From Gorsachius magnificus (lineage: Eukaryota; Chordata; Aves; Pelecaniformes; Ardeidae), in NCBI GenBank assembly GCA_034008185.1, contig CM067095.1, forward strand, positions 5,130,610 through 5,194,609: a stretch of DNA of 64,000 bases. The letters are read 5' to 3'. Both the position numbers and the translations under genes were made by a program. Under the pieces are notes generated by a model, which did not search any database, had not been told where the DNA came from, and saw only the letters and a program-made list of their open reading frames with translations. Positions 26,730-39,995 of this stretch are shown piece after piece; position 1 is the stretch's first letter, and the number at the start of each line of letters is the position of its first letter.

Positions 26730-26791
26730 AAGGTATCAGCTTGCTGGTACCTTGCAAATCCTACTGCAAGGTAAGAGAAAGTTGATACCTT
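26730..26791. repeat. 62-nt inverted repeat, hairpin with 27-bp stem
   Basis: Arms at 26730-26756 and 26765-26791 are separated by the 8-nt loop AATCCTAC. The outer 9 bases (AAGGTATCA against TGATACCTT) and inner 7 bases (CCTTGCA against TGCAAGG) pair perfectly, and the two 11-nt middle segments are of equal length. Of 27 positions, 23 are Watson-Crick, one is G-U when read as + strand RNA, and three are mismatched. Each arm is itself bounded by AAGGTA and TACCTT, so alternative smaller foldings exist. It could be a small palindromic transposon relic, a structured RNA or simply an unusual palindrome. Confidence 0.8.
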
Positions 26792-28553
26792 GCTATATTA
26801 AAAGAGACCAGCTTAAGGTTCTTTAAAACTGTGTACCTTTTTTTGTGCCCCAGAGTAAAATCTAATAGTTTTAAAGGGAGTTGCCATTAAGTGGCAGGCT
26901 ACTTCAGTCTTCAGAATTGCCACTGCTCTGGATTTTGTCTAAGACTGAAATCAAAAGGTTCTTTGAGTAAAATTATACAAATCCTCTTTTCTAGGCAGAA
27001 TTGCTAAGTTATGTGCATAGTTGTCACATACTGGGCCTCTGAGCACGTTTAGCGTACAGTTGCGCATAGTCTGTCTAGAATAATCTCATCCTGTAATGAG
27101 ATCATGTAAATTCAAAGCATATTAAATTTAATCCTGGTTTTCAGGTTATACCCTGGAAATTTAAGATTGCAGAGTATAAGAAAGGCATAACATTCCTGAC
27201 TGCTCATTATAAAAAATGAGGCTCAGCTCATTGTGAAGTAAGGCTTTGGTTCTGCCACTGAAAGCAGAATTCGGTAAATGGACTTCAGTGGGAGATTCAA
27301 ACTGATGTCCAGTGACCTTTGTCAAGCAGAACAAACGATCACCATGTTAGCTAGAATTCTGTTAGTACTGGATGCTTCTGGTACAGCCTGAGCAAATGAA
27401 GTTTAAAAGTCTGCCTGTCTTTCAGCAAACTTTGCCTTTTGATGGAGTCTACAAATGCTGTAGCATAGACTGTCCAGGCAGGAATCTGCTTTATTTGATG
27501 CCAGGTCCTTTAACAGTTTCAGAAAGTGATTTTGCTTGTAATAAAAAAGCATGATAAAACCAGACAAAATCCTGAATAAAGTGTTAAAATCAATTCCCAT
27601 GTGTCAGATTCCCATGTCCTTTGGCGGACCAGGTCTGAACAACCTGAAGAGGCTGTCACACAGATGCTGCATTCAGGCTGCGTCTCTGTGTGTTCCAGCT
27701 CAGGAATGACAAAGAATAGCTATCAACTATTTAAGCTTAGCCCAGCTCTTAGGGACAAAGAGCCAAAACCAGGCAAGAACTACCCCCCATCCCCCAAAAA
27801 AGAAAAGCCAATATTTGCAACTACTCATTACCCTTTTTTGTTTTAATAACATGTAAGAGCTAAAGACTATATTGATGATTTCAGAGGCTCCTCTGTGATT
27901 CTGATCTTGACCACTGAAATGCTGGTAAGTTTACTATAGAAGTGCCTTTGGTAGCTTTGAGCTTGAGGATGTACAGGATTTCCTCCTAGCAGCATTCGGT
28001 GACCAATCTCGTGTGATATCAAGGCTTTCCATGTTCAGCACCCAACTTTATTCTAAGGACAAGCTTAGTTGATTGTCAATAGTCCTACTGAGGCAGAGGT
28101 TTTTATTGTGGACTGATTGAGTGAGAATCCCACTAGAGGGAATGAAAGTGTAAGAATTGTCTTCCTTGAAGCCATTCCTGGAACAAAAAATACCCCTTCT
28201 GGTGTCACTACTGTAGCACCATGGAAAACAGATAGTTTTCTTGCAACACTTTCTGCCACCTCTCTTACTCTTGTTTTCCTTTCTGTCCTCCCTATTTTTT
28301 CCTTGCTGCTCTCTCTTCTACATTCAGTATCTTCCTTTGTTTTCACTTATTATTGCTTTACACACTCAGTCTCAGGCAGTCAGTTCTAACTGCTTTTTTT
28401 TGCCTTTACTCCCTGGGAAACATCCATATCCTTTCTGTTCCCTTCACAGGGTTTTTTTGTATGCCAGCACTGGCATGTCTTACACAGTTTCAAGCCTCCC
28501 TGCTTCTCCAGCCAAGCAAGCCATTGATAGCAACAGACTGACCAGACTCAGCT

Positions 28554-28577
28554 GAATATCCCCCCTTTGGGATATTC
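28554..28577. repeat. Small perfect inverted repeat
   Basis: A 9-bp arm GAATATCCC (28554-28562) is matched by GGGATATTC (28569-28577) across the 6-nt loop CCCTTT. No T-run or other element follows. It is probably a chance palindrome and no role is assigned. Confidence 0.55.
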
Positions 28578-31500
28578 TTGGTGGCTACTGCCATGCTTGA
28601 TGCAGCATGGCCCAGTTTCTCTGTATGTGGTGGGGGTGGCAGGAAGGGTTGGCACAGAAAGTGCAAAGCAATCTGGCATCTTCCACAACTGCAATTTTTT
28701 TTTTCCCCCATGAAGAATATAGGTTTCCTTTTCAGGAAGACTAACCTGTTTGGAAGATGTTTTTCACATCTTCAGGGGAATACAGTGTGGTATTTCTCTT
28801 GCAAGCCTATCTGAACCACTTCAAGAAGTTGCAGTGAGTATGTTAGAGGTGATTGACAGTTGTCAGTCACTGGTTATATATCTGCAATGTTTTTCTTAGG
28901 CAGGCTGAACTGCCTGATATAGCTCTCTGGAATGTAGCAGGAGGCAGTGCAGCATTTTCATTTAATTGCTTGTGGAGATAGCTGCAGGATTGTGGTGTCA
29001 GAAAATATTGCTAAATCTCAGGGGATTTCTTGGTATTTTGTTGCCACAATAAGGTCATAGTTGTCACAGTGGCTTAGTACAGCCACAGAATATATGTACA
29101 ATTATTTATGCAGCCTGAAAATGCAGTGCAATAATAAAATACTGTATTTACATATCTGCGACTTGCATTCATTTGAATCTTCTAACATTACTTCTGTCCT
29201 TTGCTGTATTGTTTAAATGCATATTTCTCATATTTTGACATTTATAAAGATTTTAAGAAGAGTTGTATGCTGTCATGCTGGTCACATTTTGCAACCAGTC
29301 TTAAATATGATCCTACTTGTGGGTTTGTGTCTCTCAGCTGTCTCTACTACCTAGGCATTTCAGTTTTGTAAATCCATATTTATAAGGAATTTGTTCCACA
29401 GTAGAACTGCCATTGCATTGTTAATACCAAGATAACAAGTGGCCTGAAAATCGGGTGTCAAGCAAACATAGGCAGTTTCCACTTGAGTTTTTTCAACTGT
29501 GCGGAAGCCCAGCCAGTCCATGTTGTGGAACACTTACAAAGTAAAATTAATGCAGTGCAGAGCTCCTGAAGAATTACAGGAAAGCAGTCACTTGAGACAA
29601 AAATGAGGTTCCTGTGTCTCCACTCCTCCCGTAGCAGGTCAAAAGGTAGCTTTGTTTGAGAACATAAGGGTTTCTGCTTTTCTGTCTGCCATAGCTGAGA
29701 TCTCCTTGTTCAGGGTTATGTTCACTGTATGCAAAAAATGAACCTACAGCAGGAGTGGATTTTTCCAGCAGAAATTATTTTAGTTGCACAAGTGTGAAAA
29801 ATGCTTCCTCTGTATTGTGTTTTTGAAGATCCTTTTCTCACACTATAATCTGTCTATTCCTCTTGTCTCCTGTGAGATGTTTCAGTTCAAGCATTATGAT
29901 TAAGTCAGAAGAGCATTCACCCTGCGAACAATATGAAGAATGTTCTAATTACCCTCTTACTTGTATCTGTGGGATTAGACCATGAACTCTTCAGCTGAGA
30001 ACATCCCTGGCAGGTTGTTCATACGCACAGGCATTCTGGCCTGAGCAGAACTGCTTACATTAGTAAAAAAACTCATTGTGATCTTGCGATGCTACTTAGC
30101 AAAGTCATAGACAGATTGATCATGGTGGGGTATTACTGGAGGAGCTTTCCTGATGCTTCTTTGCGCTTTTACTATTCCCAGCCTTGGTGCCTCTCACTTC
30201 TGGGTTTGTTTTTAGCCAGAGCTTTGTTTCTCTGTTACGATACATTTGAGAATTCACTGCTTTTTCTCCCAGAACTTAAACTGGAGAGAGATTTTTAGTG
30301 TGTCTTGCAGAACAGATCTGAAATCCAAGCTAATCACACTAATCTGATAAAATAGGTTTTAGAATTAATCTAACAAACACCAATCTGCTGCTCTGTAAAA
30401 AACATACATAAGCAATATTTATTGTCTGTAGCCACAAGAGGGGGGAAAAAAAAAGCCCACGTGTAGGATGGCTGCATTCAGCTACTGCAGCAGCAAAGAA
30501 TTTCCTAAGAACACTGCACCTGATAATGACAGTCCAGTGTGTTAGCCTAAACTTACTAATAAATGTTTGTGCACAAACCCAGACTCTCTGAGAAAGGAGA
30601 GAATGAGATGAAAATCATCCTTGGAAACCTGGAGGATTCTTAAGGTGAACGGGGAGAAGAGGAGGAAAAATGTGATTTTCGGGCTGTAATGAAAGATGGC
30701 TTTGGAAGATGTGTGCATGTGCAAGGAGCCTGAGGGAGGAAGTGGAAGATAGAAAATTCAATGTCTTTGAGCACTGACAAATTGACTGGCTATGCTTAAT
30801 GATCTGACAGCATCTTCTCACCAGCTGCATCAGCATTAGAGATATTCATCACTTTTACAGATTCATAGCGTTAGGTAAGACAACTTTTCTATCAATGCGT
30901 GGTTTTTCCTGCCTGGTGAGCTGAAGAACAGTTTCTTATGGTTACTTCAGCAGGGGAAGCACACAAATGAGTGGGTTGTACTCTATTTCAGATTATGTGA
31001 TTTATGTCTCAGAACCATTTTTGTCTGCCACAACTTTTAAGCTTGAGACGTTGATTCCAGAAACTGTTATCTTGCTATTCCTCATCAAAGGTTTGGTCAG
31101 AGGTTTCTTCTGATCAAAGTATTTGCGTCTTCACAACCCTCTTAGTGAGACGCCCCAGCTGATGAACCCATCCCTTTGACGGAGTTTAGGAATGGCTGAA
31201 AGTAATAAAACATATAAATGAAGAGGTTTTCATAAAGATAGCATTTGTTTTGGGAAGCAGTGGTATCTTTACCATTTATTACTGGGAAGCAGCTATGTCA
31301 TCACACTTGGTGAGAGACAGCCATATATAGGTGCTGGACAGAACTGATTTTTAGGAAGCTATTTCATAAGAAGCATCATTCATCACACTGATCCACTGAG
31401 AGGCCTTGATTCTGCCAGAACTAATGGGTATACTGTAACATCAGCAACCATATTGAAATAAGAAGTCAAGAGTCTTTTGGGTCTGGATTTCTTCATATTT

Positions 31501-33110
31501 AAAATGTTTTTGTGTGAAGGTCTTGTTGATGGTTTTGGTGGTGATGGTAGTTACATTGGTCATTCACACATAGATGATAGCATTTTGGATCAGGAAGGAC
31601 TGTCCGGTGCTTATGCTGTTAAACTTTAAGAAAATACTTCATGTATAAAGTGATGAGATTTTGTGGTCATCTAAAGAATGTGTGGAAAGAGGAAGAGCAG
31701 GAGTGGAAGAGGAGGGATTCCATTTGCAAACAACATAGAGACCAGACCCTGCTGTTTATGGTAGGGAATTTCTGTCATATTCCTCTAACACAATGATGGT
31801 GAGAAGTCATTCAGAAGTCTGTTCTGATTTGACCATGCTTATGAGCTTTCTTGTTTTCCCTAAGTATATTTGCATATCTGAATTTCCCTATGGGAGACGT
31901 TCTAAGCAGAGTTTAAATTAAACTTTAACATTTGCCAGAATAAAAATGTGCATTGTGTAACTGATCACAAAAACTATGGTTTATGCTCGAGTGTAAGTAT
32001 CAAAGAGGACTTTGGCATAACTAACACAGTATCCTGTGCAAATATTCATAGTTGCAAAAGAATTAATCCCTTTCCAAAGGACCAGCACAAATCTTTCAAT
32101 GGCACATAAGCCTGCTTTTGAGGGAGCAGGTGCTTAGCAAGCCCTGAGGATTCAGATTTCAAACCAATCTGTACTCTGCATTGACACATGCAAATATCTT
32201 AAAAACAAATTTTCAAACTCTTATCCTTTTATAAATTGACTATAAATTCTATATATTGTGAATTTAGCTGTAACTTACATGGCATGCAGAAATTCTGTAA
32301 GAATGGGACTTTGATCATCTCAGGCTGGAACTGGACAATATCAGCTTTAAGTTGGGATGGAACAAAGCTGTAATTGATGGTTGGCCAGGTCGCCTTGCCA
32401 AGCTGCTCATTTTGATCATTCATAGCAAGAGACCCTTATTTTGTAAAAAATCCTTTTGTTGGTGAAGACAGCAGACAGGTTCTATTCTGTCCTCGGAGAG
32501 GGTGGCATGGTGCCAGTGTCAGCAGCCAGCAATCCAAAGTGTTGTGTTTAATCACAAGATTAATTTTTCCTTTTATTGGCTTTTCCTTTCAATATCACCA
32601 AGCATGACATGTTGTAAAACAGTAACACTAGTTGAACAAGGGTTGGCTAGCATCTCGAAGTCCCCTGGCTATGTTGATAGCAAAATGAACATTTGGCTTG
32701 ATGTGCAGCCAATAGAGACTCCCAGGAAACCAAACCGGGAAAACACACTTGTCAATGAATGGGCCATGTGCCTGGTGAAAAATTGGGGAAGAGGAAGCAA
32801 GATGCACCTGCGTATTAAAGCTATACTGGGACTCATGTTCTTACACATTTCAAGCATCTACAGTTTCAATAGCATGTCAAATACCTGAGTTTTCAAGCTA
32901 TAGATCCAATCCATTAAAGGTCTGTGGTTACATTAGCATGTATTCATTACGGCCTTAGACTGGCTGTATGCAAGTTAGTTTCTAAAAGGAGATGGTAGTA
33001 GATCCAGATCAAGTTAAAGACTTGTACTCATTCTATGGAACACAATGACTGCAAGAGGTTGTGCTTTGCATTAAATCATATAGGAAAAAATGACTTTTTT
33101 TTTTTTGCAG

Positions 33111-33166
33111 ACGGATGACGCTAGGTTCAAAACTTTTTTATCCTCAGAGTCTGCAGCAGGGACTGG
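33111..33166 (+). other. Exon-like 56-nt segment (unproven)
   Basis: Twelve T followed by GCAG form a strong-looking acceptor (33095-33110). After 56 bases comes the donor-like CTGG|GTGAGC. One frame is open across it and contains DDARFKTFLSSESAAGT. The length is not a multiple of three. No protein family is recognised, so this may be a decoy in a long intron. Confidence 0.2.
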
Positions 33167-36100
33167 GTGAGCATCCCTAGTGTGCTATGCCATCATGTAG
33201 AAATCTGGTCATAGGTAGGAGTGCTCGTGGTGGAGAAAAAGCCAGGCTTAGTCTGCCAGCTCCTATATCTGCAATCAACCATGTTCATTCATCTTCATTC
33301 AAGGGAATTCTGTGGTCTTGGAATGGAAAGTTTAGCAGAGTTTGGTGTGAGTGCAAGAATGGATAACTCTCTGCTTGGCAAAGTAGGGTATGTAAGCTTT
33401 CAGAAGCCTGCATTTTGAGGGTTATTAAATATTTTAGAACTTGAATGAATATACTCCCATCTTTCTACAGTCTATATTGTAACCTATGAATTATGCTCCT
33501 AATGGTCTGTGCTGCCAAAGACAGATGATAGAACTCTACAGTACAGACAGGAAGGTAAGTGTACCTTCAGGATAATGTCCCTTTAAATTAAGATTTCTGG
33601 TTGTGGATTTGGCTCGTTTTACTGATATCTTCAGTGTAAAGGCACAGATTTGCATGTACCGTTTTCAGAAAAAGTTGCATTTTATTAGCTTTTCACAATC
33701 AATAGGTAGGGCAGACAATAATCAGGTAATCCACTGTATGAATAATATAGCTGCTAAAAGATCAAGGACCATTGCATGGTACTGTCAGATGCTGGTGCTA
33801 ATTTGTCAAGGCTTGGTTCCCTTGAAAGCTTCTGAGCTGCTTCCGTCAATTCTTTCTTCTGCTAGAGATCCTGCTGCAATTAAACTGTTTTATGATTGAT
33901 AACCTTGTGAAAAGATTTCAGTAACTCAAAAGTAAAAATCCACAAATGGATCTTGTGGGCTACAGTGCCCCTATTGAACGTCACTTTTTTCAAATAGACA
34001 CCATGTGGCAGCTCTCAAGGAAGTGGTCTTATTTTTTGTTTCAAGGATTAAGCTTTTAAGCCCCCATTTCCAACCTCATGCCCGCTCTCTCAAGGAGCTG
34101 AGACCTGAGGGTGGGGGGATTAGGTGTGGTTATGCATTTATTTAAATATGAAGCATTGACTGGAAATTGCAGGAGGAGACTGCAACCAAACAGCTGCCTG
34201 CAAATTTAGTATTTATTGCAGAGTTAAACAAAATGCCTTATTGTTTAGAGCATTATTTGCCTTGGGCTTTGGCTTAGACAGTCGCGTTGGCTGAAAAGAA
34301 TTTCCTAACTCCCTTTTCCACACAACAGAAGATTAAGTAGATAACAACAACAATTGGCTGTTTTGATCTGGCCTTGACATATATTCCAAGCATCTACTTC
34401 ATGATCCAACGAAATTATTTTTCTCTTTCATGGCTGCAGCACTCTACTCCTACTTTACCATCGCTGCCACTTATGCTCCATCAGGGGCTTCTTTCTGAGC
34501 TTTCTTTCTGGTCAAAAGTGAACAATTTTAAAAGATTCCTGCTGCATAGCGTGTAAATTCTTTATGCACAGGGAGTGTTCCTGACACATTAATAGTATGC
34601 AAAGTCTTTTGGAGTTACAAAAAACTTCTATTGGAGGAAGCAAGTTCAAAGCAGAAGTTAGAGGAATTGCTTGAGAAAGCTTTAGTATTCTTGGTAGACA
34701 AGAGCCAAAAAAAGTTGTGATACTACATGGTGATGGTAATGAAAGTTGGAAACACTGAACTACAGAGCATTTGTGGAGAGCATTCCCCTGAAATTTCACT
34801 GGCTGTTTTCATGCACTGTCCCACCGTCTGCTGGGAAAAGGCTTCTGATCAGCAATATAAGTGGGTCACATAAGTTTCCTGCATCTTGCCAGGCCCCCAG
34901 GCAGCTCTAATCAAACCTTTTTCAAAATGCGCACTTGGTTTCTGAATAGAATCTATCGGCTGGCACGGAGCAGTGATTTAACTAGTTCAGTCCTTCACAC
35001 AATTAGATGTTGTAGGAAAAGCTGTAGATATCCTGCTTTCCTTTCCATGTGCTGCTCTGTAGAAGGGGCCATCTGTAACAGCAAGGTGTTTGTGACAGTA
35101 CTGCTGGCCATCTTCTCTAGAAGCGAAGATGAGGCTGCTGTCTTCCCTTTTGACCAGGGTTGAGGCTGACTCCAGCTGATGCTCAATTCCAGCTCTGCTG
35201 GCAGGTCATTTTTTGAGTCCCTGCACTTAGTACTACACTCCTGTTCATGTTCAGAAGGGAGGAATGCACTAATACGCAGGAAAATCTGTCTTCCTGCGTG
35301 CTTAGGTAGAGGTGTTGGTCTATTAGTCTGTTTTACATTAGTCCACATTGTAAGTGTTGTGATTCGGCTTAAACGTAAATATGGAATGGACACGGAGCTA
35401 GACACAGCGGAGTTGCAGCTATTGGTGGCAACAGCTTTGAAGGGCCAGAGTTCACAGCCACATTAAGATAGAGCATAACTGGGAGTATCTGGAAGCAGAG
35501 CACGTATCTTCATTTGAATCGTTTTCTTCTCACACAGCCACAATGGCAGGAGATGAGGTAGCACTAAATGATGACAGTACTGACAGCGCTGTGTTTCTTT
35601 GTGCTTATTTAGTTCCTGTATTGTGAGTATCTCAGCAGTCTGCAAACACTGCAGGCACAACCGCTTTCATTGTTTCAAACAACCATGTTTCAACACACAG
35701 ACCACCCGGTGACTGAGAGTTATGGTAGATTATGAAGAATCTTCCACAGTGCCAAAGGTGCTGAGCACTTAACTAGCACAGTTGCTTCAGTTATTGAACT
35801 TAAAATACTGAACTGGCTAAATAGGCTTCTGCATCTGCATTGCAGATTTGCACTGATCTAGTAGATCAATGTTAGGCTTGGCTATGCTAATGCAATTTTG
35901 CTACTGGACTGCACTTAATTACCCAGTACCGGCTGGCAGCATCCACCTGTAAGGTTGTATGCACTCTGCAGGAAGGGAGCAAAATATTTCAAGGTGACTC
36001 CCAAAGTCTAGCCTCCACTCAGGAGTGGTATGATACAGGAAAGTTCATATAGCACTGGAGACCACTTAGCAACAACTGATTGACTAAAATATGACAGTAT

Positions 36101-36565
36101 GGAAACTGAAAATTGAGGGGAAGGTAAAGTGACACATGATTATGGTGCTGTATGGTTGCCTGTCACTGAATATACAGAAAATGCCATCATGAAAAGCAAA
36201 CTTAAAACACGCCTTTCCTACTTACTGGAAAAAGGACTTTGTGCCTACGGAAAAATCCAGAAATTTCAAAAATTCAGAAGTTGCCAGAGAAATAATAGGC
36301 AAGCGAATGTGTCCTTTCTGAAAACCTTTTTTGATCCAGACGATGCAGTTCTTTCTTTGCCTGTTTGCCTTCACTAACTTCTGTGGAGTCACGCTGCAGT
36401 TAGACTAGATGTCAGGCCAAACACAACTGTTCTTAATATTGTTTGCACACGAAATAAGGTGTGGTGTAAGAATTAGCTTTCAACACAAAAGCAAATGACA
36501 AACAATAGATTTCACTAATAGGAAAAAGTGTTGTGTTGGTTTGTTCAGCCAACAACTTTACTAGT

Positions 36566-36595
36566 TAAAAAACCCAGCAATGCCTGGGTTTTTTA
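36566..36595. repeat. Perfect 12-bp hairpin
   Basis: TAAAAAACCCAG (36566-36577) is the exact reverse complement of CTGGGTTTTTTA (36584-36595), with the 6-nt loop CAATGC. Read on the + strand it is a GC-containing stem followed by six T, superficially like a factor-independent bacterial terminator. In a vertebrate intron that reading does not apply, although a T-run could stop RNA polymerase III. Confidence 0.75.
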
Positions 36596-39196
36596 CACCA
36601 ACCGTGTCCTTTTCAACAGAGGTTATCAAACAAATCTTTCACATTTTTATCAGTCTGCAAATCAACTTGACAGTCATTGATTCCTAAAATTTTAGATCAG
36701 GTGATAACTGCTGGACTCAAACTCATTTAGGACCCACTAGCAGAGCCACATGGGATTGGCACTTTCACAATTTAACATGGCTCTGTGAGGCAGCTGCAGA
36801 TCATTTACTCTGTCTCCTGAGTCACAGTTTAGGAACCCTTAATCCAAAACGAATAATGTAAATCATCTGTGGACCTGGCGAGGTCACCCAAGCTGAAGAC
36901 GGATGGGAAATTAGAACAATTTGCAAGAGAGATGTTGCAGAGAGGTTCTGCTTTTTGTGATTGGTACTCCTAACTCGAGGAGGGGGAGCTGGAGATTTAA
37001 CTCTCTTGCAGACGACGACTGCTCAGAGCCTGTGCACAGAGTTTCGCTGGAGTTTCCTGAACTCAGTGTGATATGTGTGCATTGTGGGGTGGTGGAAAAA
37101 CAAGTCACCCATTCTCTAGCCTGTCACCATGGGCTTTCTTCCTGTTTGAAGGAAGCTGAACACTTCAAGTCGCTGATTGTGCTGTTGTAAATGAGCAACA
37201 CAAGATTATATGTAATTTGAACACTTAAACGCCTGTGTGTGAAGGCGAATGTTTGGAGTAGAGTCGAACACGTAGGAACAAAATCCTGGTGGAAAGTGAA
37301 TCTGTTTCTCCTTGCCTGCTCCTCCCCTCTGCTGCCCAGGCAGCCTTTCTGCCAGAAGTGCACACCCAGATTGACTTTTAAGAAGGGCGCAGCTTTGTTG
37401 AAATGGTTTAACTACGCAGATGCTGCGCTGCCCCTCACCCTGGAGGGAGAGGTGGTACAGAGGATTTGGTGGGAGCACACTCGCTGGACAAACTCTTTGG
37501 TTTTTCTAGGTCTATTAAGGTGGTCTGGATTCACTTTAACCCCTTCCTTGTCTTGCTGGCACAAATTGTGAAGAATTTAAAACATTTCCAGTTCAAGGCT
37601 GGGTTCTGCTGTCTTGGCATCTGTTACTATTCAGAGTAAGGACACTTGCATTTTCTTGCTGGCTGTGCTCACTGTATCTTTAGCATAACCATATCATTAT
37701 CTCTAGCCTTTTTTTTCCCCAACATTCACAAAAAATCCCCGGGAAACTAAAGCCATGGTTATGTGAATTCAAGAGAAGCAAGAAATAGTAAAGAAGCTGC
37801 TGTGTATCAATCACTAAAGACACAAGGTAGATGCATTTTCTCATCTTGCGCAGTTAAGACAACTAACATGGAGTTTTTGCTTTTTCTTTTTAATAATCTT
37901 TTGAAGGAGGGCTATTTTCTGTATAGCCTTTGCAAGCACAGAGTTTTGCAATTCAGAAATAATAACAAGCCTTAAGTATTTATTAATTCAGCAGAGATGG
38001 TTGTTTTTGTTCGTGGCTGGAAGGGATTCATTCAAACCACAACCTCCAGATGTCCCAGGGACTGTGGTTTGCCTTGAGCTGTCATGGGGAGGGAGAAAAG
38101 AGAATATGATGCTTTAGAAAGTAAATACAGAGTTAAAGTGCCTGTATGGGCAGTGCGCCATTTTGAGGGAAAAGGCAGAATCCAAACAGTCTTTTGTTTA
38201 ATTACAAAAAATCAAAGCAAAGCACCATGAAAAGCAAACAGATTTGTTAACTTGTCAATTACTTGATTGATCTGGTATTGAAAAAAAATAAACTCCTGCT
38301 GATATCTATGTTTAAAATTGAACAGCAAATGTTGAAGAGTTGATAAACTGAATGCGTCACTCATGCCTGAGGAACAAACAATGTAAAAGGCTCTTTTCCT
38401 AACTGTAGTTTATGGGAACAGGCCTGTAAGCGTGCCAGAAAATTAGGTATAAACAGCGCAAGTGAGAAGCTTTGGGAGGGCTGTGATAGAAGATGAGGAA
38501 GAGGATGGGCCCCACTCCACATCTGCATCTCCATGCCCAACCTCCAGCAGTGTAAATCTCTTGATTTAAGGATTTACTAGTCTGTTGCTGATAACCACCG
38601 ATTTCACCACAGACATTCTTTCAGTAAATCTGTGTCTATCCCTAGTTGGTGAACTGCTCTTGAGACTGGCTATAACACTTTCCAATTAATTTTTATTGCC
38701 ATATCTTTGTATTCTTTTAAAAGGAATACTTCCCAACACTGCTGAGGGAGGGCAGTTAGTGTTAAGGGTGAGGTGTTCCCAGAGTAAAAAATTTGCTGAA
38801 TTGTGGAATATATAGGCAAACTAGTGCGAAAAAAAAACACTTCAGCAAGGTCACTTACTCTAACTACTTGATTGTTATTTCTCAAGTAAACAAAACAGCC
38901 TTTTTTTAGTCTAGTGGGTGAGTGGAAAAGTATACTTTGAAGCATTCAGATGTGCATCCTGGAATTAAGACATGAAAAAGGAACTTTTTTTTGGCTCTGG
39001 AAAAGAAATGGCTTTTCATATTCACCAAAGGGTACTTCAGGGATTTAGCTTCCCAGAACATGGTTCATTTTTACCATGTGCATGCCCTTTGGAGTCAGGT
39101 ACAGTGTACTACATTTTGAGATGTTATGAGTTTCCTTCGAAGTTTTCTTCAGAATATGACTTGTAGCTCTGTGCTTGGATTTTCCAGTAGTCATGT

Positions 39197-39209
39197 AAAA
39201 AAAAAAAAA
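39197..39209. repeat. Poly-A run (13)
   Basis: Thirteen consecutive A, with no upstream polyadenylation signal or retroposon body that I can recognise. Treated as simple low-complexity sequence. Confidence 0.8.
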
Positions 39210-39982
39210 TCCCTACCAAAAATTTTGGCAGTGACATATGAGACCAGGAAGATTGGAGCTGTTTGTGTTATGTAATATATTTAGAAAACAGCTTCAGAAA
39301 AGGACTGTAGTGACTGGGATACTCTGACTTTTTTAAAATTTATTTCCCCCCCCTAAAATCAAAGGAGGCAAAAGTACAGTTCCAACTTTTCAAGCTTCAT
39401 TTATGTGTCTGTGCCTATTCTCCTGTGATCTGCAGCTCCCAGAGTTTAAGACATTTTCTAGTATAAACCAGAACTAGTTTGCTTGTGGCATGTGATTTTC
39501 AGGAAATATTCGAGGGAGGAAGGGCAGGAGGGATAAGGGCTTCATTCAGAAAAACTGAGCAGTAAATTATTTTCATTACACTGTGACAACTGTTCAGCAA
39601 GAAGTAAATGCTCGTATTTTTCTGAAAAGCAAAATGATGGTCCCTAATCTTTAAATTAAATCAATGGGGGAAAAGCATGAATTATGAACTTCAGCAAATT
39701 TCAGAAGCAACTGGGTATTTAAAAAGTACGCACGCTAATGCTAACTATTGCTATTGGAAGCAATGGTAGAACTCCACAGACAAAACATCCCATGGTTCAG
39801 ATCTGTATCCAAACCTCTTGCTTGAAAGTTTGGCCTGGAAATTTCTCAACAGTTAAATCATAAGATGCTTGATGCTTCTCATTCTGGTCCTAGCTGGGAA
39901 TCTGGAAAGTATAATGCTTAAACTGAATATTCCCTTTGATTCTTGGAAATGGGAACAAGTTTCATCAAGAAACTGTTTCTTT

Positions 39983-39995
39983 CCCCCCCCCCCCC
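39983..39995. repeat. Poly-C run (13)
   Basis: Thirteen consecutive C preceded by a short T-rich stretch. Such G/C homopolymers are rare in this AT-rich DNA, difficult to sequence, and the exact count should be treated with caution. Confidence 0.8.

Larger units (their letters stand above)
24292..36565. other. Non-coding DNA, probable ZDHHC8 intron 1
   Basis: No coding exon is supported. Open frames up to about 140 codons (25017-25442 on the + strand, 24639-25070 on the minus strand) lack recognisable domains. Structure seen within it is the inverted repeat at 26730-26791, a small hairpin at 28554-28577, a T12 run at 33095-33106 and the exon-like segment at 33111-33166. The remainder is unique-looking AT-rich DNA. 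Confidence 0.5.

Noticed and set aside
36566..36600. Hairpin plus T-run as a transcription terminator
   Set aside because: Factor-independent terminators of this kind belong to bacteria; the window is clearly vertebrate and no transcript ends here.
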